From: an uncultured bacterium
GTDB taxonomy: Bacteria > Verrucomicrobiota > Kiritimatiellia > PWTM01
Reading direction: 5' to 3'
Assembly: GCA_900661335.1 (NCBI GenBank)
Contig: CAACVY010000020.1
Location: forward strand, 1 to 40,770
Length of the DNA: 40,770 nt
The notes beneath the pieces were generated by a model, which was not told the DNA's origin, searched no databases, and worked only from the letters and a program-made list of their open reading frames with translations. Of the stretch, positions 8,584 to 17,058 are shown in pieces (the stretch's first letter is position 1; the number at the start of each line of letters is the position of its first letter). The position numbers and the translations under genes are program-made.

Positions 8584-10014
8584 ATGAAATCTGGACAAAA
8601 TTCGGCGCGTGTCTCCGTCGTTCGGGCGCAGTCGACTCGACGCGATTTCCTTCGAGCGGGGGCGGCGACCGCGGGGCTCACTGTGCTCGGCCAATTGGCT
8701 CGGGCGCAGGGGGATACCGGCACGCCCCGTGCGGCCACCGGCGGGGCTCCGGCGGTCCTCAAAGGCGCGGACGCCATGATCAAGGTCGGCCTCGTGGGCT
8801 GTGGCGCACAGGGCGGCGTGCTGTTGGAGTCTTGTTTGCCGATCCAGTCGCCGAAGCTGCAGTTCGTGGCGCTGTGCGACATCTGGCCGTACAACTTGCG
8901 GCATCGCGTGAATTACCTGAAGAAGTTCAATCATGACCCCAGCGCGCACGAGGATTTTGATGAGTTTCTCTCGGCCGGGCTGGAGAAAGGGATGCAAGCG
9001 GTCATCATCGCGACGCCCGATGTGTGGCATGCCCCGTACACGGTGAAAGCCCTGAAAGCCGGGTGTCACGTGTACTGTGAAAAGATGATGTCGAACACCG
9101 TCGAAGGGGCGCGGCAAATGGTGCGGGCGATGAAGGAGACCGGCAAGCTGCTCCAGATCGGGCACCAGCGCCGGAGCAATCCTCGTTACCGCTTCGCTCT
9201 GAATCGGATCATGGAAGCGGGGTTGTTGGGCAGGGTGGTCAACGCCGGCGGACAGTGGAACCGCTCCGTGCGCGGGAGCGTGGACCTCACGTGGCCGGAG
9301 AAGTTTGCCCTGCCGCAAGCGACGTTGGAGAAGTACGGCTATGCCAACATGCGCGAGTTCCGCAATTGGCGCTGGTTCCGCAAGTACAGTGGCGGGCCCA
9401 TTTCCGACCTCGGCGCACATCAGATCGACATCTTTGGCTGGTTCCTGAACGCACGGCCGAAAACGGTCATGGCGTCGGGGGGGCGAGATTACTTCAAGGA
9501 CCGCGAGTGGTACGACAACGTCATGGTGATCTACGAGTACGAGCACTCGGACCAGGAGATCACTCGGGTGTTCTACCAGGTGTTGACCACCACCAGCGCG
9601 GGCGGCGGGTACTTCGAGCAGTTCATGGGAGTGGACGGTACCTTAAAGATGTCCGAGAACGATGCCATCACGCGGGTGTACAAGGAGGCGCACGCCGACT
9701 GGACCGAAGCGCTGCAAAAGGGCGTGTTGCGTCCGATCGAGCGGGCCGAAACCATTCCGACCAGCCTCTCGCAAGTGAGCTTGTTGGATGTGCGCGCCAG
9801 TGCCGACCTCGACGCGTATGAGCTCCCCGTGGTGTTGGACAAGAAGCCCCATACGCCGCACCTGGAGAATTTCTTCAACGCGATTCTCGGTCGGGAGGAG
9901 TTAAACTGCCCGGCGGATGAAGCGTTCCGGAGCGAGGCAGCGGTGTTCAAGGTCAATCCGGCGATCGAAGCGAAGGCGCAGCTGAAATTTGAACCGTCGG
10001 ATTTCGAAGTGTAG
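8584..10014 (+). CDS. Exported Gfo/Idh/MocA family oxidoreductase (Tat signal)
   Basis: NAD(P)-dependent sugar oxidoreductase family protein of 476 residues. A twin-arginine signal is seen at 19-24 (RRDFLR) followed by a hydrophobic run, implying export after folding with its cofactor. The Rossmann fold begins at about 66 with VGLVGCGAQGG, and the family motif at 163-168 reads VYCEKM, where the usual residue after Glu-Lys is Pro. IGHQRRSN and GGPISDLGAHQIDI are further family segments; the last supplies the expected active-site His. The C-terminal alpha/beta domain is complete. It starts one base after the DoxX stop. Relatives oxidise or epimerise sugars, or act as glycosidases with NAD; substrate is unknown here. 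Confidence 0.92.
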   Translation: MKSGQNSARVSVVRAQSTRRDFLRAGAATAGLTVLGQLARAQGDTGTPRAATGGAPAVLKGADAMIKVGLVGCGAQGGVLLESCLPIQSPKLQFVALCDIWPYNLRHRVNYLKKFNHDPSAHEDFDEFLSAGLEKGMQAVIIATPDVWHAPYTVKALKAGCHVYCEKMMSNTVEGARQMVRAMKETGKLLQIGHQRRSNPRYRFALNRIMEAGLLGRVVNAGGQWNRSVRGSVDLTWPEKFALPQATLEKYGYANMREFRNWRWFRKYSGGPISDLGAHQIDIFGWFLNARPKTVMASGGRDYFKDREWYDNVMVIYEYEHSDQEITRVFYQVLTTTSAGGGYFEQFMGVDGTLKMSENDAITRVYKEAHADWTEALQKGVLRPIERAETIPTSLSQVSLLDVRASADLDAYELPVVLDKKPHTPHLENFFNAILGREELNCPADEAFRSEAAVFKVNPAIEAKAQLKFEPSDFEV

Positions 10015-10051
10015 ATTGATCATGGAAAAGCGAACGAAAGGAGCGACGAAC

Positions 10052-10729
10052 ATGAGGCAACATTTCTTGCGGATTCCCGCGATCGTAGTTGCGGTGGGCC
10101 TGTCCATGGCGATGGGCGGACGGGCCGAGGACAAGGTGCAGTTGAAGATCGAGTACCCCAAACCGATGTTCGTGGGGACACCGGTTCCCCAGAAGGTACC
10201 CAACTTGGAGCCGCCGGGGACCAAGCCGCCCGTCGTCATGGTACCGGCCGATGCCACCAACAACATCGCGCGCGGAAAGCCGGTCACCTCCAGCGATCCG
10301 GTGCCGGTCATCGGCGAGTTGTCTTTGGTGACCGACGGGGACAAGGAAGCGGCGGACGGTAGCTACGTGGAGCTCGGCCCCGGGCTCCAGTGGGTGCAGA
10401 TTGATCTGGGGGACGAGTACGAGATCTACGCTATCGCGTTCTGGCACTACCATCAGCAGCCCCGCATTTACCATGACGTCGTGGTCCAGATCGCGGACGA
10501 TGCCGACTTCACGAAAAACGTGCGGACAGTTTACAACAACGACCATGACAATTCGTCCGGCCTGGGGATCGGTAAGGACTTGGCCTACGTGGAAGTCAAC
10601 ACGGGCCGCCTGGTCGATGTGAAGGGGCAGAAGGCTCGGTACGTGCGGCTGTACAGTCGCGGCAGCACGGCGGGCGAGATGAATCACTACATCGAGGTCG
10701 AAGTGTACGGTCGCAAGCCGAAGTCTTGA
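10052..10729 (+). CDS. Secreted discoidin-like (F5/8 type C) protein
   Basis: A 225-residue secreted protein. Residues 1-25 are a signal peptide (MRQHFLRIPAIVVAVGLSM..., ending near GGRAED). After a Pro-rich linker (about 35-65), a single domain of about 150 residues begins with NIARGKPVTSS, a typical opening of discoidin/F5-8C folds. It continues with WVQIDLGDEYEIYAIAFWHY and RYVRLYSRGS, also typical. Such domains bind sugars or surfaces. The ATG at 10052 is chosen over upstream ATGs because AAAGGAG sits 8 bases before it. It follows the oxidoreductase by 37 bp and is probably the third gene of that operon, possibly presenting the substrate glycan. The exact ligand cannot be inferred. Confidence 0.82.
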   Translation: MRQHFLRIPAIVVAVGLSMAMGGRAEDKVQLKIEYPKPMFVGTPVPQKVPNLEPPGTKPPVVMVPADATNNIARGKPVTSSDPVPVIGELSLVTDGDKEAADGSYVELGPGLQWVQIDLGDEYEIYAIAFWHYHQQPRIYHDVVVQIADDADFTKNVRTVYNNDHDNSSGLGIGKDLAYVEVNTGRLVDVKGQKARYVRLYSRGSTAGEMNHYIEVEVYGRKPKS

Positions 10730-10801
10730 CCGATCGAGATCGCCGCGGGGTGAACTCCCGTGGCGGGCGTTTCACGCCACCATACCGAGAGGGCACATCC
10801 G

Positions 10802-10815
10802 TCCGACGCGTCGGA
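10802..10815. repeat. 14-bp perfect palindrome in a convergent gap
   Basis: TCCGACGCGTCGGA is perfectly self-complementary. It lies in the 115-bp gap between the converging discoidin-like gene and the EF-hand esterase gene. Another short inverted repeat (GTGGCG...CGCCAC, about 10760-10780) lies beside it. Neither is followed by a clear T-run, so a bidirectional terminator role is only possible. Confidence 0.45.
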
Positions 10816-10844
10816 TCCCTTCCGACCGGCGTGCCGAGGGGGGG

Positions 10845-11996
10845 CTACGAAGAGGAGCTCCCCGGCATTGTCCGGTCCTGTAGTTGAGCCGGCCGTCCCA
10901 AAAGATAATGGTATAGGAATTCGCGAACGATGACGCGCACTTCGGGCGGAAAACCTTGCCCGTGACCACCGCCTTCGACCGTGATCAGTACGCTGGACAC
11001 CCCCGCGGCGCGTAAGGCTTCATGGATGGCTTTGGCTTGTCCGTATGGAACGAGCCGGTCTCGTGTGCCGTGGACGTGCAGGAACGGCGGATCATCGGAT
11101 GAGACATAGGTGATGGGGCTGGCGGCGCGCGCCTTGTCCAAGTGCTCTTGCACAGGGCCACCAATGAGTCGTGATTCGGGTGAGTCTGCTGCGTCATGAG
11201 CGATCGCGGAATCGGGGCCAGACATTCGCCCCATGGCGTCGAGCTGGGAAGGGCCGAAGAAGTTCACCACGCATGCGACCCGAGAGGACTGGTTGGTCCA
11301 GGGCCCCAGCGAACCCTCCAGTTCCGGGACTCCGCCGCTGGTGCCGAGGAGCAACGCCAAGTGGCCACCGGCCGACGACCCCCACACCGCGATCTTTTCT
11401 GGATCCCATCCATACTTAGTTGCGTTCGCGCGGATCCACCGAATGGCCGCTTTGCAATCGTGGATCTGTGCAGGGAAGACGGCGTCGCCACTCAAACGGT
11501 AGCCAATGCTTACTCCAGCGAAATCCCCGGAGGCCACCAACGGAGCCAACTGATTCCGACCTGCGAATTTGTCGCCTTGCATCCACGCTCCGCCATGAAT
11601 GAAGACTACGACGGGAAGGTTGGAGCTGTTGGGGTGACGGGGCAAGAGTACGTCGAGTCGCTGGCGCGGGTGGTCGGTGCCCGCGTATGGAATGTCGGGC
11701 TCGAGCCGTATCGAATCCGGCAACGGCGGAGCTTCGGGCCGGCGGCTCCCCGGCGGAGACGATGGAGCCCCCCGCTGAGCGAACCAAGCACGGTGCTCTT
11801 CGCGGCTGATGTACCCATCGCCGTTGCGGTCCATCCGCCGTAGCACCTCTCGGAACCGCTCCGGCGCTTCGTCGGGTGCGATGCGGCCATCGCCGTTGCG
11901 GTCCAAGCGCCGAAACATTGCGTCCGCGTCCGGCCGCTCCTGCGTCCACCCCACGGAGACCGCGCCTACCCACACCATCCATCGGATCCATTTCAT
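10845..11996 (-). CDS. Secreted EF-hand alpha/beta hydrolase (esterase)
   Basis: A 383-residue secreted esterase. Residues 1-18 form a signal peptide. Two intact EF-hand loops follow at 32-43 (DRNGDGRIAPDE) and 56-67 (DRNGDGYISREE), then a Pro/Ser-rich linker. The alpha/beta hydrolase domain (about 95-365) has oxyanion-hole HGGAW at 134-138, the nucleophile Ser208 in GSSAGG, and likely Asp313 (GTRDRLVP) and His345 (GGGHGQG). This is the layout of BD-FAE/acetyl esterase-type enzymes that strip acyl groups from plant or algal polysaccharides. The ATG at 11996 gives a good signal peptide, but no strong ribosome site is visible; a GTG or ATG further upstream at 12038 would add non-signal sequence. 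It is divergent from gltX and convergent with the discoidin gene. Confidence 0.9.
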   Translation of the reverse strand: MKWIRWMVWVGAVSVGWTQERPDADAMFRRLDRNGDGRIAPDEAPERFREVLRRMDRNGDGYISREEHRAWFAQRGAPSSPPGSRRPEAPPLPDSIRLEPDIPYAGTDHPRQRLDVLLPRHPNSSNLPVVVFIHGGAWMQGDKFAGRNQLAPLVASGDFAGVSIGYRLSGDAVFPAQIHDCKAAIRWIRANATKYGWDPEKIAVWGSSAGGHLALLLGTSGGVPELEGSLGPWTNQSSRVACVVNFFGPSQLDAMGRMSGPDSAIAHDAADSPESRLIGGPVQEHLDKARAASPITYVSSDDPPFLHVHGTRDRLVPYGQAKAIHEALRAAGVSSVLITVEGGGHGQGFPPEVRVIVREFLYHYLLGRPAQLQDRTMPGSSSS

Positions 11997-12039
11997 CGTT
12001 CGGTGCCCTGGTCCACAAGACGCTGGGCTCCGGCCCAAT

Positions 12040-12045
12040 ATTGTA
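12040..12045 (-). promoter_or_regulatory. Candidate -10 box for the EF-hand esterase
   Basis: TACAAT on the minus strand lies 44 bp before the esterase start, in the 113-bp gap shared with gltX. No good -35 box stands at 16-18 bp, so this is a weak call. On the plus strand, TAAAGT at 12082-12087 is a comparable candidate for gltX. Confidence 0.25.
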
Positions 12046-12109
12046 CGGTGCGATCCAGTCGCGTTGGCGCGCCGTGAATGCTAAAGTACGCGCGCGAGCC
12101 CAACAGATC

Positions 12110-13426
12110 ATGAGCGTTCGAGTTCGTTTTGCACCCAGTCCCACGGGCCACGTGCACATCGGCAACATCCGGGCGGCCATTTTCAACTGGCTGTTCGCAC
12201 GGCACGAGGGCGGGCGTTTCTTGTTGCGGATCGAAGACACGGACCGTGAACGGTCCACGCCGGAAGCCTGTCAGACGTTGCTGGAGGCCATGGCGTGGCT
12301 TGGGTTGGACTACGACGAGCCGCCGGTCTACCAATCCACCCGGCGCGAGGCACATCTCGCTGCGGCGGAGGAACTGCTTGCGCGCGGATACGCCTACCGC
12401 GAGGACAAGGGCGGGACTGGCCGGGGCGAATGCATCGTGTTCCGCATGCCGAGCACGTCCATCGAGTTCGATGACCTCGTCAAGGGGTCCTTGAAAAAAC
12501 CGGCCTCGGACTTGCACGATTTCGTGATTGTGCGGTCGGATGGAACGCCGGTGTTTCATCTGGCCAATGTGGTGGACGACATCGCCATGGGCATTACCCA
12601 TGTGATCCGTGGGGATGATCACGTGGAGAACACGTTCCGCCACATCGCGTTGTTCCGTGCCCTGGGGGCCCCGGTGCCGAAGTACGCGCACCTGCCCATG
12701 ATCGTGAATCGCCAAGGGCGGCCATATTCCAAGCGGGATGGCGCCGCGTACGTCGGCGAATTCCGCGAGCGCGGCATCTTGGCCGACGCGTTGTTCAACT
12801 ACCTGGCCCTGCTGGGATGGTCCCCTGGGGATGGACGCGAGCTTCTCTCACGCCGGGAACTGATCGAGCTGTTCACCTTGGAGCGCGTCCAAACATCGCC
12901 CGCCCAGTTCGACATGGACAAGCTGCTGTGGATGAACGCGCAGTACATGCGCGCGCTTCCTCCAGCTGAGCGGCTCGCGGGCCACATGAAAGACCTGAAT
13001 GCACATGGGCTGGCTCCAGACCCTGAGTACTTGCTGCGAGTGCTGGAAGTGATGCAGGATCGGATCAAGCTGTTCTCGCAAACCACGGAACAGACCATCT
13101 ATTTCTTCACCGAGGACTATCCGGTGGACGAGGACGCTTGGGCGCGGCGGTGGCGGCGCCCGGGAGTTCCCGCGGCGGTGGCACAGCTGCGCGAGCGGTG
13201 GATGTCGACGCCTTTCCAGGGCGCGCCACTGGAAGCGACGCTGAAGGAAGTGGCCGCGGCGGCGGGCCGACCGCCGGCGGATTTGATCCACGCAGTTCGG
13301 TTGGCGGTGTCCGGCACGCCCACCGGTCCGGGCTTGTATGCGATGTTGGAAGTTCTCGGCCGCGAACGTACGCTGGCCCGCTTGGACCGTGCGCTGGCCC
13401 GCGCACGCGCGGAGGGATATGAGTAG
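12110..13426 (+). CDS. gltX: Glutamyl-tRNA synthetase
   Basis: Cytosolic class I aminoacyl-tRNA synthetase charging tRNA-Glu (and possibly tRNA-Gln, if the organism uses the amidotransferase route). It opens with VRVRFAPSPTGHVHIGN at residues 3-19: the ATP-binding HIGH motif reads HIGN. FLLRIEDTDRERS (38-50) and HVIRGDDHVENT (164-175) follow. The KMSKS loop reads YSKRDG at 206-211. At 438 residues it is slightly shorter than the common 460-490, with a reduced anticodon-binding region. The ATG at 12110 is chosen because the family begins there; the frame is open upstream, but that part overlaps the divergent esterase gene. No Shine-Dalgarno is visible. The 3' end overlaps pgsA by 8 bp. Confidence 0.96.
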   Translation: MSVRVRFAPSPTGHVHIGNIRAAIFNWLFARHEGGRFLLRIEDTDRERSTPEACQTLLEAMAWLGLDYDEPPVYQSTRREAHLAAAEELLARGYAYREDKGGTGRGECIVFRMPSTSIEFDDLVKGSLKKPASDLHDFVIVRSDGTPVFHLANVVDDIAMGITHVIRGDDHVENTFRHIALFRALGAPVPKYAHLPMIVNRQGRPYSKRDGAAYVGEFRERGILADALFNYLALLGWSPGDGRELLSRRELIELFTLERVQTSPAQFDMDKLLWMNAQYMRALPPAERLAGHMKDLNAHGLAPDPEYLLRVLEVMQDRIKLFSQTTEQTIYFFTEDYPVDEDAWARRWRRPGVPAAVAQLRERWMSTPFQGAPLEATLKEVAAAAGRPPADLIHAVRLAVSGTPTGPGLYAMLEVLGRERTLARLDRALARARAEGYE

Positions 13427-14078
13427 TTCACTCCACCCGCCCTCCTCGGGGATTCGTGGCCACCTGTCGCTGGCCACGCGCGTTACGCTGGTGCGGCTGT
13501 TGGGTATTCCGGTGTTCGTCCTACTCATGACCTACTACCGAGTGTCGTTGGCCGATCACGCGCCGGATGAGCGGTATCGCTCTGCCGCGTTGTGGGTGTT
13601 TTTGGCCGTGGCGCTGACGGATGCGCTCGATGGCTTTTTGGCCCGATCCCGAGGCGAGGTCACGCGCTTGGGGAGAATTCTAGACCCTTTGGCAGACAAG
13701 CTCCTTTTGCTCGCGGCCATCGTGATGCTGACTGCGCCTTCCCTGCCAGCGTTGCATCCGCAACTGCCGGTGTGGTTCTCGTGGGTAGTCATCAGCCGCG
13801 ACGCGCTTTTGGCGGTCGGGATCTATGTGGTTCATCATCTGACTGGCCACGTGGAGGTGCGTCCCAACTGGTTGGGTAAGGTGTCCACGGTGCTGCAAAT
13901 GGCCTGTGTAGTATGGACGCTGGCGTCAGGCTCCGCCACGATCCTGAACGTGTTGGCCGGCTTGGCGGCGGTGGGAACCATCGGGTCCTTGGTTGCCTAT
14001 GTTCGACTTGGGTGGCGTCAGGTGACCGTGCCTCCTCGCATTCCCCCACCCGCCGCGCCTGTGCCGCCCCTACGCTGA
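13419..14078 (+). CDS. pgsA: CDP-alcohol phosphatidyltransferase (probable phosphatidylglycerophosphate synthase)
   Basis: Inner-membrane enzyme of 219 residues that likely transfers a phosphatidyl group from CDP-diacylglycerol to glycerol-3-phosphate, the committed step to phosphatidylglycerol and cardiolipin. The complete CDP-alcohol phosphotransferase signature is present: Asp68, Asp71-Gly72, Ala75-Arg76, Gly85, Asp89 and Asp93, matching DGx2ARx8Gx3Dx3D with the preceding Asp. Several hydrophobic helices follow (about 25-40, 55-67, 95-120, 125-140, 155-190). The start at 13419 has GGAGGG nearby and overlaps the gltX stop by 8 bp, so the pair is co-transcribed. PgsA is the best match by size and order; a related alcohol acceptor cannot be excluded. 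Confidence 0.88.
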   Translation: MSSSLHPPSSGIRGHLSLATRVTLVRLLGIPVFVLLMTYYRVSLADHAPDERYRSAALWVFLAVALTDALDGFLARSRGEVTRLGRILDPLADKLLLLAAIVMLTAPSLPALHPQLPVWFSWVVISRDALLAVGIYVVHHLTGHVEVRPNWLGKVSTVLQMACVVWTLASGSATILNVLAGLAAVGTIGSLVAYVRLGWRQVTVPPRIPPPAAPVPPLR

Positions 14079-14118
14079 GGCCGCTCGAGGCCGCGCGATG
14101 AACTCGTAGAGCCCATCC

Positions 14119-16971
14119 ATGAAGTTTCTTTCCTGCCACCCACCCTGCAAGGTGCCATCACGTGAGAGGCAGCACTACGCACTCACGGGCGCATGCGCCT
14201 TCGCCTCCGGGGTTGGTCTCGGGCTCGCTGCAGTCGGTTCGCTCGCCGCGGAGTATCGAATCGAGCTTTCCCCCGAAATGGCGCGAGTCGAGGACCCACG
14301 GGCGGGGTCGCCGGCGGCATGGATGGACGAGCAACGCGAGATCATCGGCCCCCCGGCGAACGAACCGGTGCGCGGTTGGACCGTTCCACCCGGGCAATGG
14401 ACGAACTTTCCTGTGGCAGTGGACCTGGACCTCGGTCGGGTGCGTCCGCTGTCCCACGTGTGGATCTACGACGCAGAGGGCACCGGTAACCTCGTTGTGT
14501 GTGTGGGGCACCCATCCAACTGGGAAGCGGTGGCGACCAACGACTGCCGTGCATATCGGAAGTGGGTGCCGATTCCGATTCAGCGGGAGACGCGGTGGTT
14601 GAGACTCATCCGAATGTCGCCCGGCGCCCATGTACGGGAGATCGCGCTGTACGAATACTCCCCAGACGAGTGGGTTCGGGTACAGCAGCAGAAAGAGGCG
14701 GAACGCCGGGCAGCGATCGAGCGCGAAGAGCGGCGGCGGCAGAAGTGTGAGGCCGCCGCCCGGCGACCCCGCCTGGACCTCGGTCCACCATTCGGGGTCT
14801 TGCCGTTGGTGGACGAGGTGCGCCCCGACTGCGTGGAACCTCGGCACGACCTTGGGTGCAGTCCGGCGGGGGTCTTGAGCGTGACTCAGGTTCTAGGACG
14901 GGCCGCGTGGATGATCCCGCCGCTCAAAAACGAGGCGTCTTGGATGCGCGTGCGTCTGGGGCGCGACCGCGGCTTGGAGGCTGGGCAAGCGTACGTGTTG
15001 GTCGTGGAATATCCCGAGGATCGGCCGCGGTCGTTCCTGGTCGTGAACGCCGGTAACGAAACTCGGCGGGGCTTCCACACGGGCACGACGACCGGGGACG
15101 CGTTGCTGCCGAAATATGTGTGGAACCACTGCGAGTCTTTGCGCGTGCCCCTCTCCGGCCAGTGGGAGCGGTGGACCCTCTACTTCCGTTTGCACGATCG
15201 GTTCCCAACCGGCGGCATTCCCCGCGGGACGGCCGTGCGCCCGGATACTCCCGAGGATGGGTTCGAGGTTTACATTGCACAGTTCAGTGCGCCCAACGAC
15301 CCCATGTCGGAGGGACTCGCGGTTGGGGCAGTTCGACTCTTTGCCGTTCCCGATCCAGAGCGGCTGACTTGTCGAGTACCGGCCGTGCCCGAAGGACTTC
15401 CCCGGCGCCGAATTTTCTGGCGGGAGGAAATGTCCGATGGTGTGATCGAAGGCCGAACTCCCGAACAACGGGGGATGACCCACCGGCTGGATTGGTTCGG
15501 CTTCAAAGCGGACCAAATGCGTTTTTTGGGGATCACGACCTACTGCAAAGACCTCTTGGAATTTGGTGCTTGCCAACATTGGGACCCCACGCCCTACGGC
15601 GGCCAGGAGTGGATCTACTACAACTCAGACACGCGCGAGCTGTGGGGGCAGATCGTGGAGCGCATGGCGCGCGATGGCTTTGAAATTTTGCCCTACTACG
15701 AATATGCCGGAAGTATCGGGCGGCAAGGACTCGGCCTCCAGCGGCGCGCACGGCCATTGAACCGCGATTCCGGCTACACCCACATCGCGTGGATTGAGAA
15801 AGCCAACGTGGACATCACCGACCCGGACGCGTGGGAGGACCTGCGAAAGATCTTGGACTTGACCGTGCTGGCCTGGTCGAACACGGCTCGCTTCGCGGGA
15901 GTTTGGTTCCGCCCCCGTGCGCAGTGGCCCATCAGTTTTTCGGATGCCACGCTCGCGCGGTTTTCTCGAGACTGCCTCGAGGGGAGCACGGTATCTCGTG
16001 AGCAACTGCGCAACGATCGGGCGCTGTACGGTCGCTATATCGCCTGGTGGTTGGAACAACGTCGAGGATTCCTCCTGCGGGTTCGAGACTACCTGCGCGA
16101 CCACGGGATTCGGGATGCCGTGGTTCTGTTCACGGGGTGTGCGGGTGAACCTGGACCGGGGTTTCCTACGTGGGAACCGACCCTGGTGACGGACGATCCC
16201 GAGCGATGGCAGGCGGTTCTGGAGTCACCGGAATGCCGTACTGCCAAAGGAGAGGTGGTACGTCCGTGGACAGTTGAGCAGGTGGTGCGCGAGCGGTGGT
16301 ACGAGCAGGCATTGCTGCATGCGGGCTTGAACTGGGGCAGTTGGGAGGTCCACCACGCACACCCGACCAATGATCCATGGGCCTATGCGACCCTACCCGG
16401 AGTGCGCATGACCTATGGGTTCCATCGATGGTACTCCGTGTTGAGTAGCCCAACGCTCGAGTGGTTCCGCGGGCCGGACGGCCTTGCGATGGTCCGCCAC
16501 TATGCGCTGAATGAGGACATGCTCAGTGACCGCGAAGGTCGGTCGAAGCTGGGCTATTTCATTTGCGACGTGGAACGGGCCGGGCCATTCTGCATGTTGG
16601 CGGAAGTTCAGGCTATGGCGACGGGCGATCCCACCATGATCGGGTACTTGTGCGGAAACAACTATGCACGAGGATTTCCGCTGTACGCGCGTCGGTTTCA
16701 TCAGAATTTCCTCGCCTTGCCTGCGTTGCGCAGCGAGATTGTGGACTCGGTGTGTACACACTCCAACGTGACCGTGCGCCGGATCCATACCCAGAAGCAC
16801 GGCGACTGGTACGCGATTATCCACACGGGCTGGACGTCGAGCGGTCCGGTAGCTCTCCAGTTCCCGCGCGGGCCCGTGCTGGATGCAGTCACCGGCGAAG
16901 CGGTCAGCCACACGGGACTGGTCAGCACAAATTTCGCACCGTGTGAACTCCATGCTTGGCGGATCCCATGA
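14119..16971 (+). CDS. Large secreted protein: discoidin-like N-terminus and glycosidase-like central region
   Basis: A 950-residue protein whose family I do not recognise. A long N-terminal hydrophobic stretch (about 22-44) looks like a signal peptide. Residues 45-185 resemble a discoidin/F5-8C beta-sandwich (WTNFPVAVDLDLGRVRPLSHVWIYD... and TRWLRLIRMSPGAHVREIALYEY). A charged helix (about 190-220, QQQKEAERRAAIEREE) links to a second beta-rich region (about 225-420). Residues about 430-800 read as a large alpha/beta domain with many aromatic residues (EILPYYEYAGS, FAGVWFRPRAQWP, NWGSWEVHHAHP), suggesting a TIM barrel glycoside hydrolase-like fold. The end (about 890-950) resembles a small C-terminal beta domain found in glycosidases. 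The ATG at 14119 has no clear ribosome site; a GTG at 14152 is an alternative. It starts 40 bp after pgsA. Confidence 0.8.
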   Translation: MKFLSCHPPCKVPSRERQHYALTGACAFASGVGLGLAAVGSLAAEYRIELSPEMARVEDPRAGSPAAWMDEQREIIGPPANEPVRGWTVPPGQWTNFPVAVDLDLGRVRPLSHVWIYDAEGTGNLVVCVGHPSNWEAVATNDCRAYRKWVPIPIQRETRWLRLIRMSPGAHVREIALYEYSPDEWVRVQQQKEAERRAAIEREERRRQKCEAAARRPRLDLGPPFGVLPLVDEVRPDCVEPRHDLGCSPAGVLSVTQVLGRAAWMIPPLKNEASWMRVRLGRDRGLEAGQAYVLVVEYPEDRPRSFLVVNAGNETRRGFHTGTTTGDALLPKYVWNHCESLRVPLSGQWERWTLYFRLHDRFPTGGIPRGTAVRPDTPEDGFEVYIAQFSAPNDPMSEGLAVGAVRLFAVPDPERLTCRVPAVPEGLPRRRIFWREEMSDGVIEGRTPEQRGMTHRLDWFGFKADQMRFLGITTYCKDLLEFGACQHWDPTPYGGQEWIYYNSDTRELWGQIVERMARDGFEILPYYEYAGSIGRQGLGLQRRARPLNRDSGYTHIAWIEKANVDITDPDAWEDLRKILDLTVLAWSNTARFAGVWFRPRAQWPISFSDATLARFSRDCLEGSTVSREQLRNDRALYGRYIAWWLEQRRGFLLRVRDYLRDHGIRDAVVLFTGCAGEPGPGFPTWEPTLVTDDPERWQAVLESPECRTAKGEVVRPWTVEQVVRERWYEQALLHAGLNWGSWEVHHAHPTNDPWAYATLPGVRMTYGFHRWYSVLSSPTLEWFRGPDGLAMVRHYALNEDMLSDREGRSKLGYFICDVERAGPFCMLAEVQAMATGDPTMIGYLCGNNYARGFPLYARRFHQNFLALPALRSEIVDSVCTHSNVTVRRIHTQKHGDWYAIIHTGWTSSGPVALQFPRGPVLDAVTGEAVSHTGLVSTNFAPCELHAWRIP

Positions 16972-17058
16972 GTCTGAGCGACCGGTGCCCAAGCCCACCG
17001 CTCGACTGCGCTTTGGGGTTTTCGCCTCGGGGCGGGTGGGCTATAGTTACCACGCGCG

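Noticed and set aside
11876-12109. N-terminal extension of glutamyl-tRNA synthetase
   Set aside because: It overlaps the divergent esterase coding region and does not resemble the family, which begins at 12110.
12110-13426. HIGN and YSKRD in place of textbook HIGH and KMSKS as a sign of an inactive synthetase
   Set aside because: Such variants are common among bacterial glutamyl-tRNA synthetases and all other core segments are intact.
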